Shown: in pieces, positions 34,664 through 43,361 of the stretch
How positions within the stretch are numbered: position 1 is the first letter of the stretch
Layout: each line of letters begins with the position of its first letter
DNA from: Imtechella halotolerans
GTDB lineage: Bacteria > Bacteroidota > Bacteroidia > Flavobacteriales > Flavobacteriaceae
DNA: 64,000 bases
Direction of reading: 5' to 3'
Assembly (NCBI RefSeq): GCF_028743515.2
Contig: NZ_CP117969.2
Location: forward strand, 315,001-379,000
Notes under the pieces: generated by a model
What the model saw: the letters and a program-made list of their open reading frames with translations, nothing else
Told to the model about the DNA's origin: nothing
Database searches by the model: none
Program-made: the position numbers and the translations under genes

Positions 34664-35599
34664 ATGGAGTATGTAAAGAAAGGATTAATGACTGTGGGAC
34701 TGTTGTTTGTTGCTGGCACCCTGATTCATGCGGTGCAAAGTGATGCAGGACCCAATGCTGAAAAGCTACCAATGAATGATAATAACCCTGTAAGTGGTTA
34801 TAATGTCTATGCAATAGATATTCCTGAAAATGTCAATTTTGCTGGAGAAAGTGTGCCACTGACTGATCCAGATGTCAGGGAGCGTATGGATCGAGAGTTA
34901 TTAGTTAATATGTATTGGCAGTCCAATGGATTGCTAATGATTAAACGTGCTAATAAATACTTTCCTGTAATTGAGCCTATTTTAAAGAAATATGGAGTCC
35001 CGGATGATTTTAAATATCTAGCTGTAATTGAAAGTGGTTTAATGAATGTTGTTTCTCCTGCCAAGGCTACCGGATTTTGGCAGATTATGGAAGGTACAGG
35101 CAAACAATATGGACTTGAAATTAATGCAAACGTTGATGAACGTTACCATTTGGAAAAATCTACTGAAGTTGCTTGTAAATATTTGTTAGATGCTAAAGAA
35201 CGTATGGGTACTTGGACCTTAGCTGCTGCTGCATATAATGCAGGTCAGGCTGGTATAAATCGTCAATTAACACGCCAGAAAGAAAAGGAGTACTATGATA
35301 TATTGTTAGGTGAAGAGACAGGAAGATATCTATTTAGAATTATGGCGATGAAGGAAATTATGAGTAATCCGAGAAAGTATGGATTTAATTATGAACAACA
35401 CCATCTCTATAAAAGAATTCCTGCTAAAAAAATAGAAATTGATACTGCGATTACTGACTTGGCTGATTTTGCTAAATCGCAGGGAATTAATTATAAAATA
35501 TTAAAGATTCATAATCCTTGGCTTAGGGATGTACATCTAATTAATAATTCACGTAAAAAGTACTATATAGAGATTCCTGAAAATGGAAGTTATAAATAA
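34664..35599 (+). CDS. Lytic transglycosylase, MltD-like
   Basis: The chosen ATG at 34664 gives 311 residues and a signal peptide (GLMTVGLLFVAGTLIHA); the upstream in-frame start would overlap the hydrolase gene. The GH23 domain at about 110-240 shows the catalytic Glu in YLAVIESGLMNV, the PAKATGFWQIMEGTGKQYGL block and the AAAAYNAGQAG motif. It cleaves peptidoglycan with 1,6-anhydro product formation. The C-terminal ~70 residues resemble the linker that usually leads to LysM domains, but no LysM is seen. Confidence 0.92.
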   Translation: MEYVKKGLMTVGLLFVAGTLIHAVQSDAGPNAEKLPMNDNNPVSGYNVYAIDIPENVNFAGESVPLTDPDVRERMDRELLVNMYWQSNGLLMIKRANKYFPVIEPILKKYGVPDDFKYLAVIESGLMNVVSPAKATGFWQIMEGTGKQYGLEINANVDERYHLEKSTEVACKYLLDAKERMGTWTLAAAAYNAGQAGINRQLTRQKEKEYYDILLGEETGRYLFRIMAMKEIMSNPRKYGFNYEQHHLYKRIPAKKIEIDTAITDLADFAKSQGINYKILKIHNPWLRDVHLINNSRKKYYIEIPENGSYK

Positions 35600-35600
35600 T

Positions 35601-35630
35601 AAAAAATCCCGCTACTGGCGGGATTTTTTT
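35601..35630. terminator. Bidirectional intrinsic terminator
   Basis: AAAAAATCCCGC (35601-35612) and GCGGGATTTTTTT (35618-35630) enclose a 5-nt loop between the lytic transglycosylase gene and a convergent TPR-like gene. Confidence 0.92.
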
Positions 35631-35640
35631 TATGTGATAT

Positions 35641-36156
35641 CTAGATTTTTTTTAGTTGCTGCTGCATCATTTTTATTTGATCAGTAAGCATATTCTGTTT
35701 GTCTAGTTTCTTTGCCTCTGACAATAATTCCGTAGCTTCACGTTTTCTGCGTTTTTGCATGGCAATTCCTGCTAAGCTTAATTTTGCCATAGCAACATCG
35801 TAGTCCATGGATAAGCCAAGTTTTAATGCCTTTTTAAAGAATTTTTCAGCCTCAGTAAGATTGGTTTGTGAAGCTAAGATTCCATTTAAATAATTATAAT
35901 ATCCTTGTTGTTTCGTGATTAGGGCACTTTCAGGGTTTTTGATTTTATCAAGCCATTTCTTGGTTCCCGTAAAATCTTGTTTACGCATACGCAAAAAGGC
36001 TAACAGTATGATTTCATTTCGAAAGTACAGAAATATAAAAATTAGGGAGAGAAGTATAAGAAAGATACCATTACCAATATATCCTTCAATGAATTGATAA
36101 ACGGCATAGGCGATAATAAGAGTAGCGATTGCTAGTTTAAAATTTTTGTTATACAT
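35641..36156 (-). CDS. Membrane protein with TPR-like C-terminus (DUF2892-like)
   Basis: The ATG at 36156 gives 171 residues; an upstream in-frame TTG is less likely. Two membrane segments (LAIATLIIAYAVYQFIEGYI and GIFLILLSLIFIFLYF) are followed by a basic helix. A tetratricopeptide-like region spans residues 75-165 (QGYYNYLNGILASQTNLTEA, EKFFKKALKLGLSMDYDVAM, GIAMQKRRKREATELLSEAK). The TPR part should face the cytoplasm. The function is unknown; it is a single gene with terminators at its downstream side. Confidence 0.75.
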   Translation of the reverse strand: MYNKNFKLAIATLIIAYAVYQFIEGYIGNGIFLILLSLIFIFLYFRNEIILLAFLRMRKQDFTGTKKWLDKIKNPESALITKQQGYYNYLNGILASQTNLTEAEKFFKKALKLGLSMDYDVAMAKLSLAGIAMQKRRKREATELLSEAKKLDKQNMLTDQIKMMQQQLKKI

Positions 36157-36300
36157 AATAGTGTTGTAATTTTGAAGGGCCAAAGATACGAAATACTATG
36201 AGTAGGTAAAACCTTAAAATGATGCAAAAGTCGTTTTTTGAGGTAGTTTCTTGGGCAAATAGTTAAAAAGTATTTGGGTTAAAATATTTTTAAAAAAATC

Positions 36301-36330
36301 TTGTCAAAGAAAAAAGTCTTTGTATATTTG
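36301..36330 (+). promoter_or_regulatory. rpmH promoter
   Basis: TTG (36301-36303) is followed after exactly 19 bp by TATATTTG (36323-36330), a full match to the Bacteroidetes -33/-7 consensus. It lies about 70 bp upstream of rpmH. Confidence 0.82.
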
Positions 36331-36401
36331 CCCGCAGTTTTGGAAGGACCTCCAGGCAGAGATAAAAGTTATATACACGAAGCTATTTAAAGATATACGT
36401 C

Positions 36402-36563
36402 ATGAGTAAGAGAACATTTCAACCATCAAAGAGAAAAAGAAGAAACAAGCACGGTTTTAGAGAAAGAATGGCTACTGCCAATGGAAGAAAAGTGCTTGCT
36501 CGTAGAAGAGCTAAAGGTAGAAAGAAATTAAGTGTTTCTTCAGAGCCTCGTCACAAAAAATAA
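36402..36563 (+). CDS. rpmH: 50S ribosomal protein L34
   Basis: The 53-residue basic protein reads [20 protein letters not shown] at the start, then [20 protein letters not shown], and ends [13 protein letters not shown]. The FQPSxRKRxxxHGFRxRMxTxxGRxVLxxRRxKGRxxLS pattern is that of L34. It has its own promoter (36301-36330) and terminator (36587-36620). The usual neighbours rnpA and dnaA are absent; the gene stands alone, upstream of carB. Confidence 0.98.
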   Translation: MSKRTFQPSKRKRRNKHGFRERMATANGRKVLARRRAKGRKKLSVSSEPRHKK

Positions 36564-36586
36564 TGATTGATATCAGATAAATATAC

Positions 36587-36620
36587 AAGGTGTTACTTTT
36601 ATAGGTAACACCTTTTTTTT
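36587..36620 (+). terminator. Intrinsic terminator of rpmH
   Basis: AAGGTGTTAC (36587-36596) and GTAACACCTT (36605-36614) are exact inverted repeats around an 8-nt loop, followed by a T-tract. Confidence 0.92.
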
Positions 36621-36667
36621 ATACTTTATTGCTTAATTTTATACATAAACAACACAATACGAATACT

Positions 36668-39520
36668 ATGCCCAAAAGAAAAGATTTAAAATCCATTTTG
36701 ATTATCGGTTCCGGTCCAATTGTTATTGGTCAAGCTTGTGAGTTTGATTACTCAGGATCACAAGCACTTCGTTCGCTACGTGAAGATGGAATAGAAACCA
36801 TTCTTATCAATAGCAACCCGGCAACGATTATGACCGATCCTACCATGGCTGACCATGTGTATTTGAAACCGCTGACTACAAAATCGATTATCGAAATCTT
36901 AAAAAATCACCCTAATATTGATGCAGTCTTACCAACTATGGGAGGGCAAACTGCATTGAACCTTTGTATTGAGGCAGATGAAAAAGGTATTTGGAAGGAC
37001 TTCGGAGTAGAGATCATTGGAGTTGATATTGCAGCAATCAATATCACTGAAGACAGGGAGCAGTTCCGTGAATTGATGATTAAAATAGGAGTGCCAATGG
37101 CGCCACAGGCTACGGCTAACTCTTTTCTAAAAGGAAAAGAAATAGCTCAAGAGTTTGGGTTTCCTTTAGTTATTAGAGCTTCTTACACCTTAGGAGGAGC
37201 TGGGGCTTCAGTTGTATATAAAAAGGAAGAGTTTGATGAGTTACTAACCCGTGGTCTTGAAATCTCACCTATTCATGAGGTGATGATTGATAAGGCAATG
37301 ATGGGATGGAAGGAGTATGAACTTGAATTGCTACGTGATAAAAATGATAATGTAGTAATTATTTGTACTATTGAGAATATGGATCCAATGGGAATCCATA
37401 CTGGTGATTCCATTACAGTAGCTCCTGCCATGACACTCTCCGATCGTACGTTCCAACGTATGAGAGATATGGCCATATTAATGATGCGTAGTATAGGGGA
37501 TTTTGCGGGTGGATGTAATGTTCAGTTTGCTGTTAGTCCAGATGAAAAAGAGGATATTATTGCTATTGAAATTAATCCGCGTGTATCCCGTTCTTCTGCA
37601 TTGGCATCGAAGGCTACAGGATATCCAATTGCAAAGATTGCTTCTAAACTAGCCATTGGATATACACTTGATGAACTTCAAAATCAAATTACTAAATCAA
37701 CGTCGGCGCTGTTTGAGCCAACCTTGGATTATGTTATCGTAAAAATCCCGAGATGGAACTTTGATAAATTTGAAGGAGCAGATCGTACCATTGGTCTTCA
37801 AATGAAGTCGGTAGGAGAAGTGATGGGAATAGGCCGATCATTTCAGGAGGCGCTTCATAAGGCTACTCAGTCCCTTGAAATAAAGCGTAATGGTCTAGGT
37901 GCTGATGGGAAAGGTTACAAAAACTATGATCAAATTATTGAAAAACTAACGAATGCAAGTTGGGATCGTGTTTTTGTTATCTATGACGCAATTCAGATGG
38001 GAATCCCATTAAGCAGAATTCACGAGATTACCAAAATAGATATGTGGTTCCTAAAACAATATGAGGAGCTACACATGCTAGAGAAGGAAATATCTACCTA
38101 TAAAATTGAAACTTTACCTAAAGAACTGTTGCTAGAGGCAAAACAAAAAGGTTTTGCTGACAGACAAATAGCTCATATGCTTGGTTGTTGGGAAAGTGAA
38201 GTACATAATAAGCGTGATGAGCAAGGTGTGAAACGTGTGTATAAGTTAGTGGATACCTGTGCCGCAGAGTTTAAAGCGATGACACCGTATTATTACTCTA
38301 CATTTGAGGCGGAAATTGAAACTCCTGATGGGACTACTTATGTGGCTAATGATAGTATTGTAACTGACCGCAAGAAAATTGTAGTGCTCGGTTCTGGACC
38401 CAATAGAATAGGGCAGGGTATTGAATTTGATTATTGTTGTGTTCACGGAGTACTGGCAGCTGCAGAATGTGGGTATGAAACCATAATGATAAACTGTAAC
38501 CCTGAAACGGTCTCTACAGATTTTGATACGGCTGATAAACTTTATTTTGAACCTGTTTTTTGGGAACATATCTACGACATTATACAACATGAAAAACCTG
38601 AAGGTGTTATTGTTCAATTAGGAGGGCAAACAGCACTTAAATTGGCAGAAAAGTTAGATAAGTACGGAATTAAGATTATAGGAACAAGTTTTGAATCTCT
38701 TGATTTGGCAGAGGATAGAGGTAGTTTTTCAACCTTGTTGAAGGAGAATAATATTCCTTATCCAAAATTTGGAGTAGCGGAAACCGCGGAGGAAGCACTG
38801 CATTTAGCTGATGAACTTGATTTTCCATTATTGGTGCGTCCGTCCTATGTGTTAGGAGGGCAAGGGATGAAAATTGTTATCAATAAGCAGGAACTAGAAG
38901 AACACGTGGTAGATTTATTACGTAAGATTCCAAATAATAAATTGTTGCTTGATCACTATTTAGATGGAGCAATTGAGGCAGAGGCGGATGCCATTTGCGA
39001 TGGTGAGAATGTGTACATTATTGGTATTATGGAGCATATAGAGCCATGTGGAGTCCACTCGGGTGATAGCAATGCTACTTTACCACCGTTTAATTTGGGA
39101 GAGTTTGTAATGCAACAGATTAAAGATCATACGCACACTATTGCTTTAGCGCTTAATACGGTAGGTCTTATAAATATACAGTTTGCCATTAAGGATGATA
39201 TAGTATATATTATTGAAGCTAACCCACGTGCATCACGTACAGTCCCATTCATTGCCAAGGCATATGGGGAACCATATGTGAATTATGCCACTAAGGTAAT
39301 GTTAGGTGAGAATAAAGTTACTGACTTTACATTTAATCCAAGACTTGAAGGGTATGCCATTAAACAACCAGTATTCTCGTTTAACAAGTTTCCTAAAGTA
39401 AATAAAAAGTTAGGACCAGAGATGAAGAGTACAGGTGAAAGTATTCTCTTTATAGATGATTTAAAAGATGATCAGTTCTATGAATTGTATTCTCGAAGAA
39501 AAATGTACTTAAGTAAGTAA
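36668..39520 (+). CDS. carB: Carbamoyl-phosphate synthase large subunit, lacking the C-terminal allosteric domain
   Basis: The ATG at 36668 gives 950 residues; earlier in-frame codons precede the conserved start MPKRKDLKSILIIGSGPI. Two homologous halves each have an ATP-grasp unit: the first with GQACEFDYSGSQALRSL, PTMGGQTALNLCIEADEKG and RASYTLGGAGASV, the second with VLGSGPNRIGQGIEFDYCCVH, QLGGQTALKLAEKLDKYG and RPSYVLGGQGMKIV. The chain ends at GPEMKSTGESILFIDDLKDD plus a short tail. The ~120-residue MGS-like allosteric domain of E. coli CarB (1073 residues) is therefore absent. It makes carbamoyl phosphate for pyrimidines and arginine with CarA, which is not in the window. Confidence 0.95.
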   Translation: MPKRKDLKSILIIGSGPIVIGQACEFDYSGSQALRSLREDGIETILINSNPATIMTDPTMADHVYLKPLTTKSIIEILKNHPNIDAVLPTMGGQTALNLCIEADEKGIWKDFGVEIIGVDIAAINITEDREQFRELMIKIGVPMAPQATANSFLKGKEIAQEFGFPLVIRASYTLGGAGASVVYKKEEFDELLTRGLEISPIHEVMIDKAMMGWKEYELELLRDKNDNVVIICTIENMDPMGIHTGDSITVAPAMTLSDRTFQRMRDMAILMMRSIGDFAGGCNVQFAVSPDEKEDIIAIEINPRVSRSSALASKATGYPIAKIASKLAIGYTLDELQNQITKSTSALFEPTLDYVIVKIPRWNFDKFEGADRTIGLQMKSVGEVMGIGRSFQEALHKATQSLEIKRNGLGADGKGYKNYDQIIEKLTNASWDRVFVIYDAIQMGIPLSRIHEITKIDMWFLKQYEELHMLEKEISTYKIETLPKELLLEAKQKGFADRQIAHMLGCWESEVHNKRDEQGVKRVYKLVDTCAAEFKAMTPYYYSTFEAEIETPDGTTYVANDSIVTDRKKIVVLGSGPNRIGQGIEFDYCCVHGVLAAAECGYETIMINCNPETVSTDFDTADKLYFEPVFWEHIYDIIQHEKPEGVIVQLGGQTALKLAEKLDKYGIKIIGTSFESLDLAEDRGSFSTLLKENNIPYPKFGVAETAEEALHLADELDFPLLVRPSYVLGGQGMKIVINKQELEEHVVDLLRKIPNNKLLLDHYLDGAIEAEADAICDGENVYIIGIMEHIEPCGVHSGDSNATLPPFNLGEFVMQQIKDHTHTIALALNTVGLINIQFAIKDDIVYIIEANPRASRTVPFIAKAYGEPYVNYATKVMLGENKVTDFTFNPRLEGYAIKQPVFSFNKFPKVNKKLGPEMKSTGESILFIDDLKDDQFYELYSRRKMYLSK

Positions 39521-39540
39521 CACGAGATATAAAGATGAAA

Positions 39541-39575
39541 AAAAAGCGGTTCAATAGTATTGAGCCGCTTTTTTT
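39541..39575. terminator. Bidirectional intrinsic terminator
   Basis: AAGCGGTTCAATA and TATTGAGCCGCTT (39544-39570, one G-T pair) with flanking A- and T-tracts separate carB from the convergent thioesterase gene. Confidence 0.88.
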
Positions 39576-39576
39576 A

Positions 39577-40116
39577 TTACTCGGTAATGGCTACCTGAAC
39601 ATTGTATTTATCTAAGTTGCCATCTGTATACTCTTCAGTAGCGCTATAATTATGGCGTTCATGTTTCAGCTCAATTCGTTTGATACTTTTCAAAAAACGA
39701 CGTAATTCATTTTTAGAGGAAAGTATAATACCCGGAACCTGGGCGTTGCTTCCATCACTATTTTTGGCAACCATTGTAAAGTAAGAAGAATTACAGTGCT
39801 TTACATGACCTGTTTGGATATTTTCAGCCTCTACTCGTATACCGACGATCATTGAAGTGTTGCCTGTAAAATTAATGGATGCCTTAAGGGTTACTAGTTC
39901 ACCTACTTCTATGGGTTGCAGAAAGTCTACAGTGTCAACAGATGCTGTTACACAATAGGTCCCTGAGTGTTTCGAAGCGCATGCAAATGCAATTTGGTCC
40001 AATAATGAAAGAATGAACCCTCCGTGTATTTTTCCACTGAAATTGGTGTGCGATGGTAGCATAAGCTGTGATATAGTTACCTGAGATGCAGCAACGGTTT
40101 TAAATGATTTAGTCAT
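39577..40116 (-). CDS. Hotdog-fold acyl-CoA thioesterase (YciA-like)
   Basis: The 179-residue protein contains the thioesterase hotdog signature: LPSHTNFSGKIHGGFILSLL near residue 20, DQIAFACASKHSG with the catalytic Asp, and VTASVDTVDFLQPIEVGELV. The FTGNTSMIVGIRVEAEN strand follows. Family members hydrolyse long- and medium-chain acyl-CoA. A C-terminal extension of about 40 residues is less conserved. It lies 3 bp after rmuC on the same strand. Confidence 0.92.
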   Translation of the reverse strand: MTKSFKTVAASQVTISQLMLPSHTNFSGKIHGGFILSLLDQIAFACASKHSGTYCVTASVDTVDFLQPIEVGELVTLKASINFTGNTSMIVGIRVEAENIQTGHVKHCNSSYFTMVAKNSDGSNAQVPGIILSSKNELRRFLKSIKRIELKHERHNYSATEEYTDGNLDKYNVQVAITE

Positions 40117-40119
40117 GAA

Positions 40120-41454
40120 TTATGGGTTTAGTTGGTCGTTTTCATTAGCTCTTTTCAGTAAGCTTTCGGGGATTGATTTTTTGGCTTTTGCACCCATTGA
40201 TTTAAGTTTTTGAATACTAGTTACAATATTTCCTCTTCCATCAACAAGTTTATTCATAGCCTTTCCGTATTCAACTTTAGCATCATCCATTTTCTTACCG
40301 ATTCCAATTAAATCGGTAACAAAGCCTTCGAATTTATCATATAAGGCTCCTGCTTGTCTGGCAATCTCCAATGCATTTTCCTGTTGTTTTTGGTTGGTCC
40401 ACATACTGTCGATTGTGCGAAGTGTAGCTAATAGGGTAGTGGGTGTAACGATAACGATATTTTTTTCAAAAGCTTTGCTATATAAGGTGTCATCCTCATG
40501 TAAAGCTACAGCAAACGCAGGTTCTATGGGGATAAATAGTAATACAAAATCAGGGCTGTCAATACCCAATAGATCATGGTAGTTTTTGCCACTTAAGTCT
40601 TCAACATGTTTTTTTATAGAGCGAACGTGTTCTTTAAGATGATTGTTTTTTAGATCTTCATCCTCTTCATTTGCATAGCGCTCATACGCGGTAAGAGATA
40701 CTTTAGCATCTACCACCATCTTTTTTCCGTCAGGAAGATTAATTATTACGTCGGGTTGTAATCTATTACCCGTTTCGGTAGTGAAGCTTTGCTGTGTCTC
40801 GTACATTAATCCTTTATCTAGTCCTGATTTTTCTAACACACGTTCTAAAATCAATTCACCCCAATTTCCTTGTGTTTTGCTTTCCCCTTTAAGTGCTTTG
40901 GTAAGATTTTCAGCTTCTTTTGTGATCTTTAAATTTTGTTTCTCAAGGAATTGAAGTTGTTCCTTCAATGAGGCATGAAGCCCTACACTTTCTTTTTGCG
41001 ATCGTTCTACTTTTTCTTCAAAGTCCTTAATTTTATCTTGAAGTGGATTTAGAATGTTTTTTATGTTTTCACGATTCTGCTCTGTGAATTTATTACTTTT
41101 CTCTTCCAGAATTTTATTTGCAAGATTTTCGAATTCTTTAGTGAATTTCTCCTGAAGTTGTTTTACTTCCTCCTTTTGCTCGTCCATTTTACTTTTTAAG
41201 TTTTCGAATTCTGTATTACGACTACTTAGTTCAATGGCAAGTGCATCTTTTTCCGAGCGGATATGCTCCTTTTCATCATTGAGAATATCTATCTTCGAGC
41301 GATGTTCTTCCAAGGATGCTCTTAACTGATTTTCACGTTCTTGAGCAGCACTAGTTATGGAGCTTGTTTTAAGTGATTGAAAATAACGACCTAAGAATGC
41401 GCCTATAGCCATCGAGGCAAGAGAAATTAAGAATAAGGTGATAGGTTCTGACAT
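40120..41454 (-). CDS. rmuC: DNA recombination protein RmuC
   Basis: The 444-residue protein has an N-terminal membrane helix (LFLISLASMAIGAFLGRYF), a long coiled coil at about 30-190 and the RmuC nuclease-like domain from about 190 on, with TQGNWGELILERVLEKSGL, then LQPDVIINLPDGKKMVVDAK followed by VSLTAYERY, and DFVLLFIPIEPAFAVAL. E. coli RmuC limits DNA inversion and is PD-(D/E)XK-like. It is followed by a thioesterase in one operon. Confidence 0.95.
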   Translation of the reverse strand: MSEPITLFLISLASMAIGAFLGRYFQSLKTSSITSAAQERENQLRASLEEHRSKIDILNDEKEHIRSEKDALAIELSSRNTEFENLKSKMDEQKEEVKQLQEKFTKEFENLANKILEEKSNKFTEQNRENIKNILNPLQDKIKDFEEKVERSQKESVGLHASLKEQLQFLEKQNLKITKEAENLTKALKGESKTQGNWGELILERVLEKSGLDKGLMYETQQSFTTETGNRLQPDVIINLPDGKKMVVDAKVSLTAYERYANEEDEDLKNNHLKEHVRSIKKHVEDLSGKNYHDLLGIDSPDFVLLFIPIEPAFAVALHEDDTLYSKAFEKNIVIVTPTTLLATLRTIDSMWTNQKQQENALEIARQAGALYDKFEGFVTDLIGIGKKMDDAKVEYGKAMNKLVDGRGNIVTSIQKLKSMGAKAKKSIPESLLKRANENDQLNP

Positions 41455-41535
41455 GCGAAAATGATTTTTGTAAATATAATATATACCTAGAATTCCTCAA
41501 GATTGGCTAGGCTGAATTTATTAACGAAATAGGTG

Positions 41536-42336
41536 TTACTTGATTCTAAAAACTCCAGTTTTAGAATCAAATTCGATGATTTCTTTAGGAAAGATTGATT
41601 GAAAACTGCCTTTTTCAATGAGATTACAAGGGGTGTCCACCATTACTTTTTTATTGGCTAATACCATCATTTTGTCGCAAAGTTGGATAGCCAAATCCAT
41701 TTCATGTGAAGAAAACAAAATTGTTTTCTGAGTCTCATGAGCAATTTTTTTCAATAATTTTAGAATGTATGCTTTGTGATAAATATCAAGATGAGTGGTA
41801 GGTTCATCGAGGATGATAAGAGAAGTGTCTTGTGCCAAGGCTCTAGCTATCATTACTTTTTGAAGTTGACCATCACTTAGTTCGTAACATTTTTTGTGTT
41901 GAATATCTGATAATTGGAGTTGTTGAACAACTTCTTTTACCTTATGAATGTCACTTGGGTTCAAGGTGCCTAACCAATTTGTATAGGGCTGTCTGCCTAG
42001 CGCTATTACTTCCACAACTGTAAGACTTTTTGCAGCGATTGGTTCTGTTAGAACTAGACTTAATACTGTGGCAAGATGCTCAGGCGGGTAATTTTCAAGT
42101 GGTCTATTATCTATAGAGATACTACCTTTTAGGGCAGGTTGAATTCCTGCAAGTGTTCGTAGCAGTGTTGATTTTCCAATTCCATTGGCACCAACCAAAG
42201 CAACAAGTTCCCCTTTGAATAGATCAAAAGTTACATCGTCGGCCAAAAATAGTTCCTCCCTTTTTGTCCGATATCCGATGCTTAAAGAATCGGTACTTAA
42301 AACACTATGTCTGGTTTGGTCTTTAATGGCTGTCAA
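41536..42336 (-). CDS. FecE/BtuD-type ABC transporter ATP-binding protein
   Basis: The 266-residue protein has Walker A GANGIGKSTL near residue 44, an LSDGQLQKVMIARAL signature (D in place of the usual second G) and Walker B LIILDEPTTHLD. The size and order (binding protein, permease, ATPase) are those of FecCDE/BtuFCD transporters. The riboswitch-controlled receptor next door points to cobalamin, but the ATPase itself does not define the substrate. It lies 2 bp after the permease gene. Confidence 0.88.
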   Translation of the reverse strand: MTAIKDQTRHSVLSTDSLSIGYRTKREELFLADDVTFDLFKGELVALVGANGIGKSTLLRTLAGIQPALKGSISIDNRPLENYPPEHLATVLSLVLTEPIAAKSLTVVEVIALGRQPYTNWLGTLNPSDIHKVKEVVQQLQLSDIQHKKCYELSDGQLQKVMIARALAQDTSLIILDEPTTHLDIYHKAYILKLLKKIAHETQKTILFSSHEMDLAIQLCDKMMVLANKKVMVDTPCNLIEKGSFQSIFPKEIIEFDSKTGVFRIK

Positions 42337-42338
42337 TT

Positions 42339-43361
42339 TTAAAAAATCATTTTTCGTTTACGCACTAATAACCATATAACTACAGGTGCTCCTATCAGTG
42401 ATGTAATCGCATTGATGGGTAAGGAGAATTGGCTACCCGGTAATTGTGCAATGGTATCACAAAGTAACATTAAAATAGCACCAATAAAAAAGGTTGCCGG
42501 TAAAATAATAGTATGATTCGTTGTTTTAAACAGTTGTTTAGCCATATGAGGTACAGCTAAACCTATGAACGCAATTGGGCCAGCAAATGCAGTTACTCCA
42601 CCAGCTAATAAACTGGTGGCAATAATTATAATGAAACGTGTCTTTTTAATGTCTATTCCAAGGCTACGTGCATAGTTCTCCCCTAATAGGAATGCATTTA
42701 AAGCTTTTAGTACATAAATGGTAAAAAGGATTCCAGCACAAATAATGCATGCAAACAATTGAAGTTGCTGCCAACTTACATCCCCCAGACTACCAAAATT
42801 CCAAAAAACATACTGTCTAAGTTGTTCACTTTTACTAAAATAGGATAGAACACTCACAATAGCTGAGGTTATGCTTCCAAACATCAATCCAATAATAAGG
42901 ATGGCCATAGTATCTCTTACCCTAGAGGCCACTATGATTACTGCCAATAATACCAGAAAACTACCTAAACTAGATGCAATTGCCAATGAATATGAAGTAC
43001 TTATAAATTGCCATCCTATCAGAGAACTACCCATAATGAGTATGGCTACACCAAGGCTAGCACCTGAACTTATTCCTAGTACAAATGGTCCTGCAAGTGG
43101 ATTTCTAAAAAGTGTTTGCATTAACAGACCTGATATGGATAAACCGCACCCCACCAATATGGCAGTAAGTGCTTTTGGTAGGCGATATTCTAAAATGATG
43201 TGCTGCCAGGTAGTTTTAGAGGCAGATCCTCCACCAAGTACAGTGAGTATTTCTTCAAATGGGATGGATACTGAACCCAATGATAGGTTAAGTAGAAAAC
43301 AACCAATGAGTACTATGATTAGTATACCAAAGGCAAGAGAGTATGTTCGTTTTAAAATCAA
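42339..43361 (-). CDS. FecCD/BtuC-type ABC transporter permease
   Basis: The 340-residue protein has about ten membrane helices and the FecCD landmarks: an N-terminal LRLPR-like EYRLPKALTAILVGCGLSIS, then GLLMQTLFRNPLAGPFVLGI with SSGAS, and the coupling region RSLGIDIKKTRF followed by GPIAFIGLAVPHMAKQLF. It pairs with the ATPase downstream (2 bp) and the binding protein upstream (adjacent). The whole operon is divergent from a cobalamin-riboswitch-controlled TonB receptor. Confidence 0.92.
   Translation of the reverse strand: MILKRTYSLAFGILIIVLIGCFLLNLSLGSVSIPFEEILTVLGGGSASKTTWQHIILEYRLPKALTAILVGCGLSISGLLMQTLFRNPLAGPFVLGISSGASLGVAILIMGSSLIGWQFISTSYSLAIASSLGSFLVLLAVIIVASRVRDTMAILIIGLMFGSITSAIVSVLSYFSKSEQLRQYVFWNFGSLGDVSWQQLQLFACIICAGILFTIYVLKALNAFLLGENYARSLGIDIKKTRFIIIIATSLLAGGVTAFAGPIAFIGLAVPHMAKQLFKTTNHTIILPATFFIGAILMLLCDTIAQLPGSQFSLPINAITSLIGAPVVIWLLVRKRKMIF

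Noticed and set aside
38246-38617. 123-codon open frame opposite carB
   Set aside because: It lies within conserved ATP-grasp coding sequence and shows no protein features of its own.
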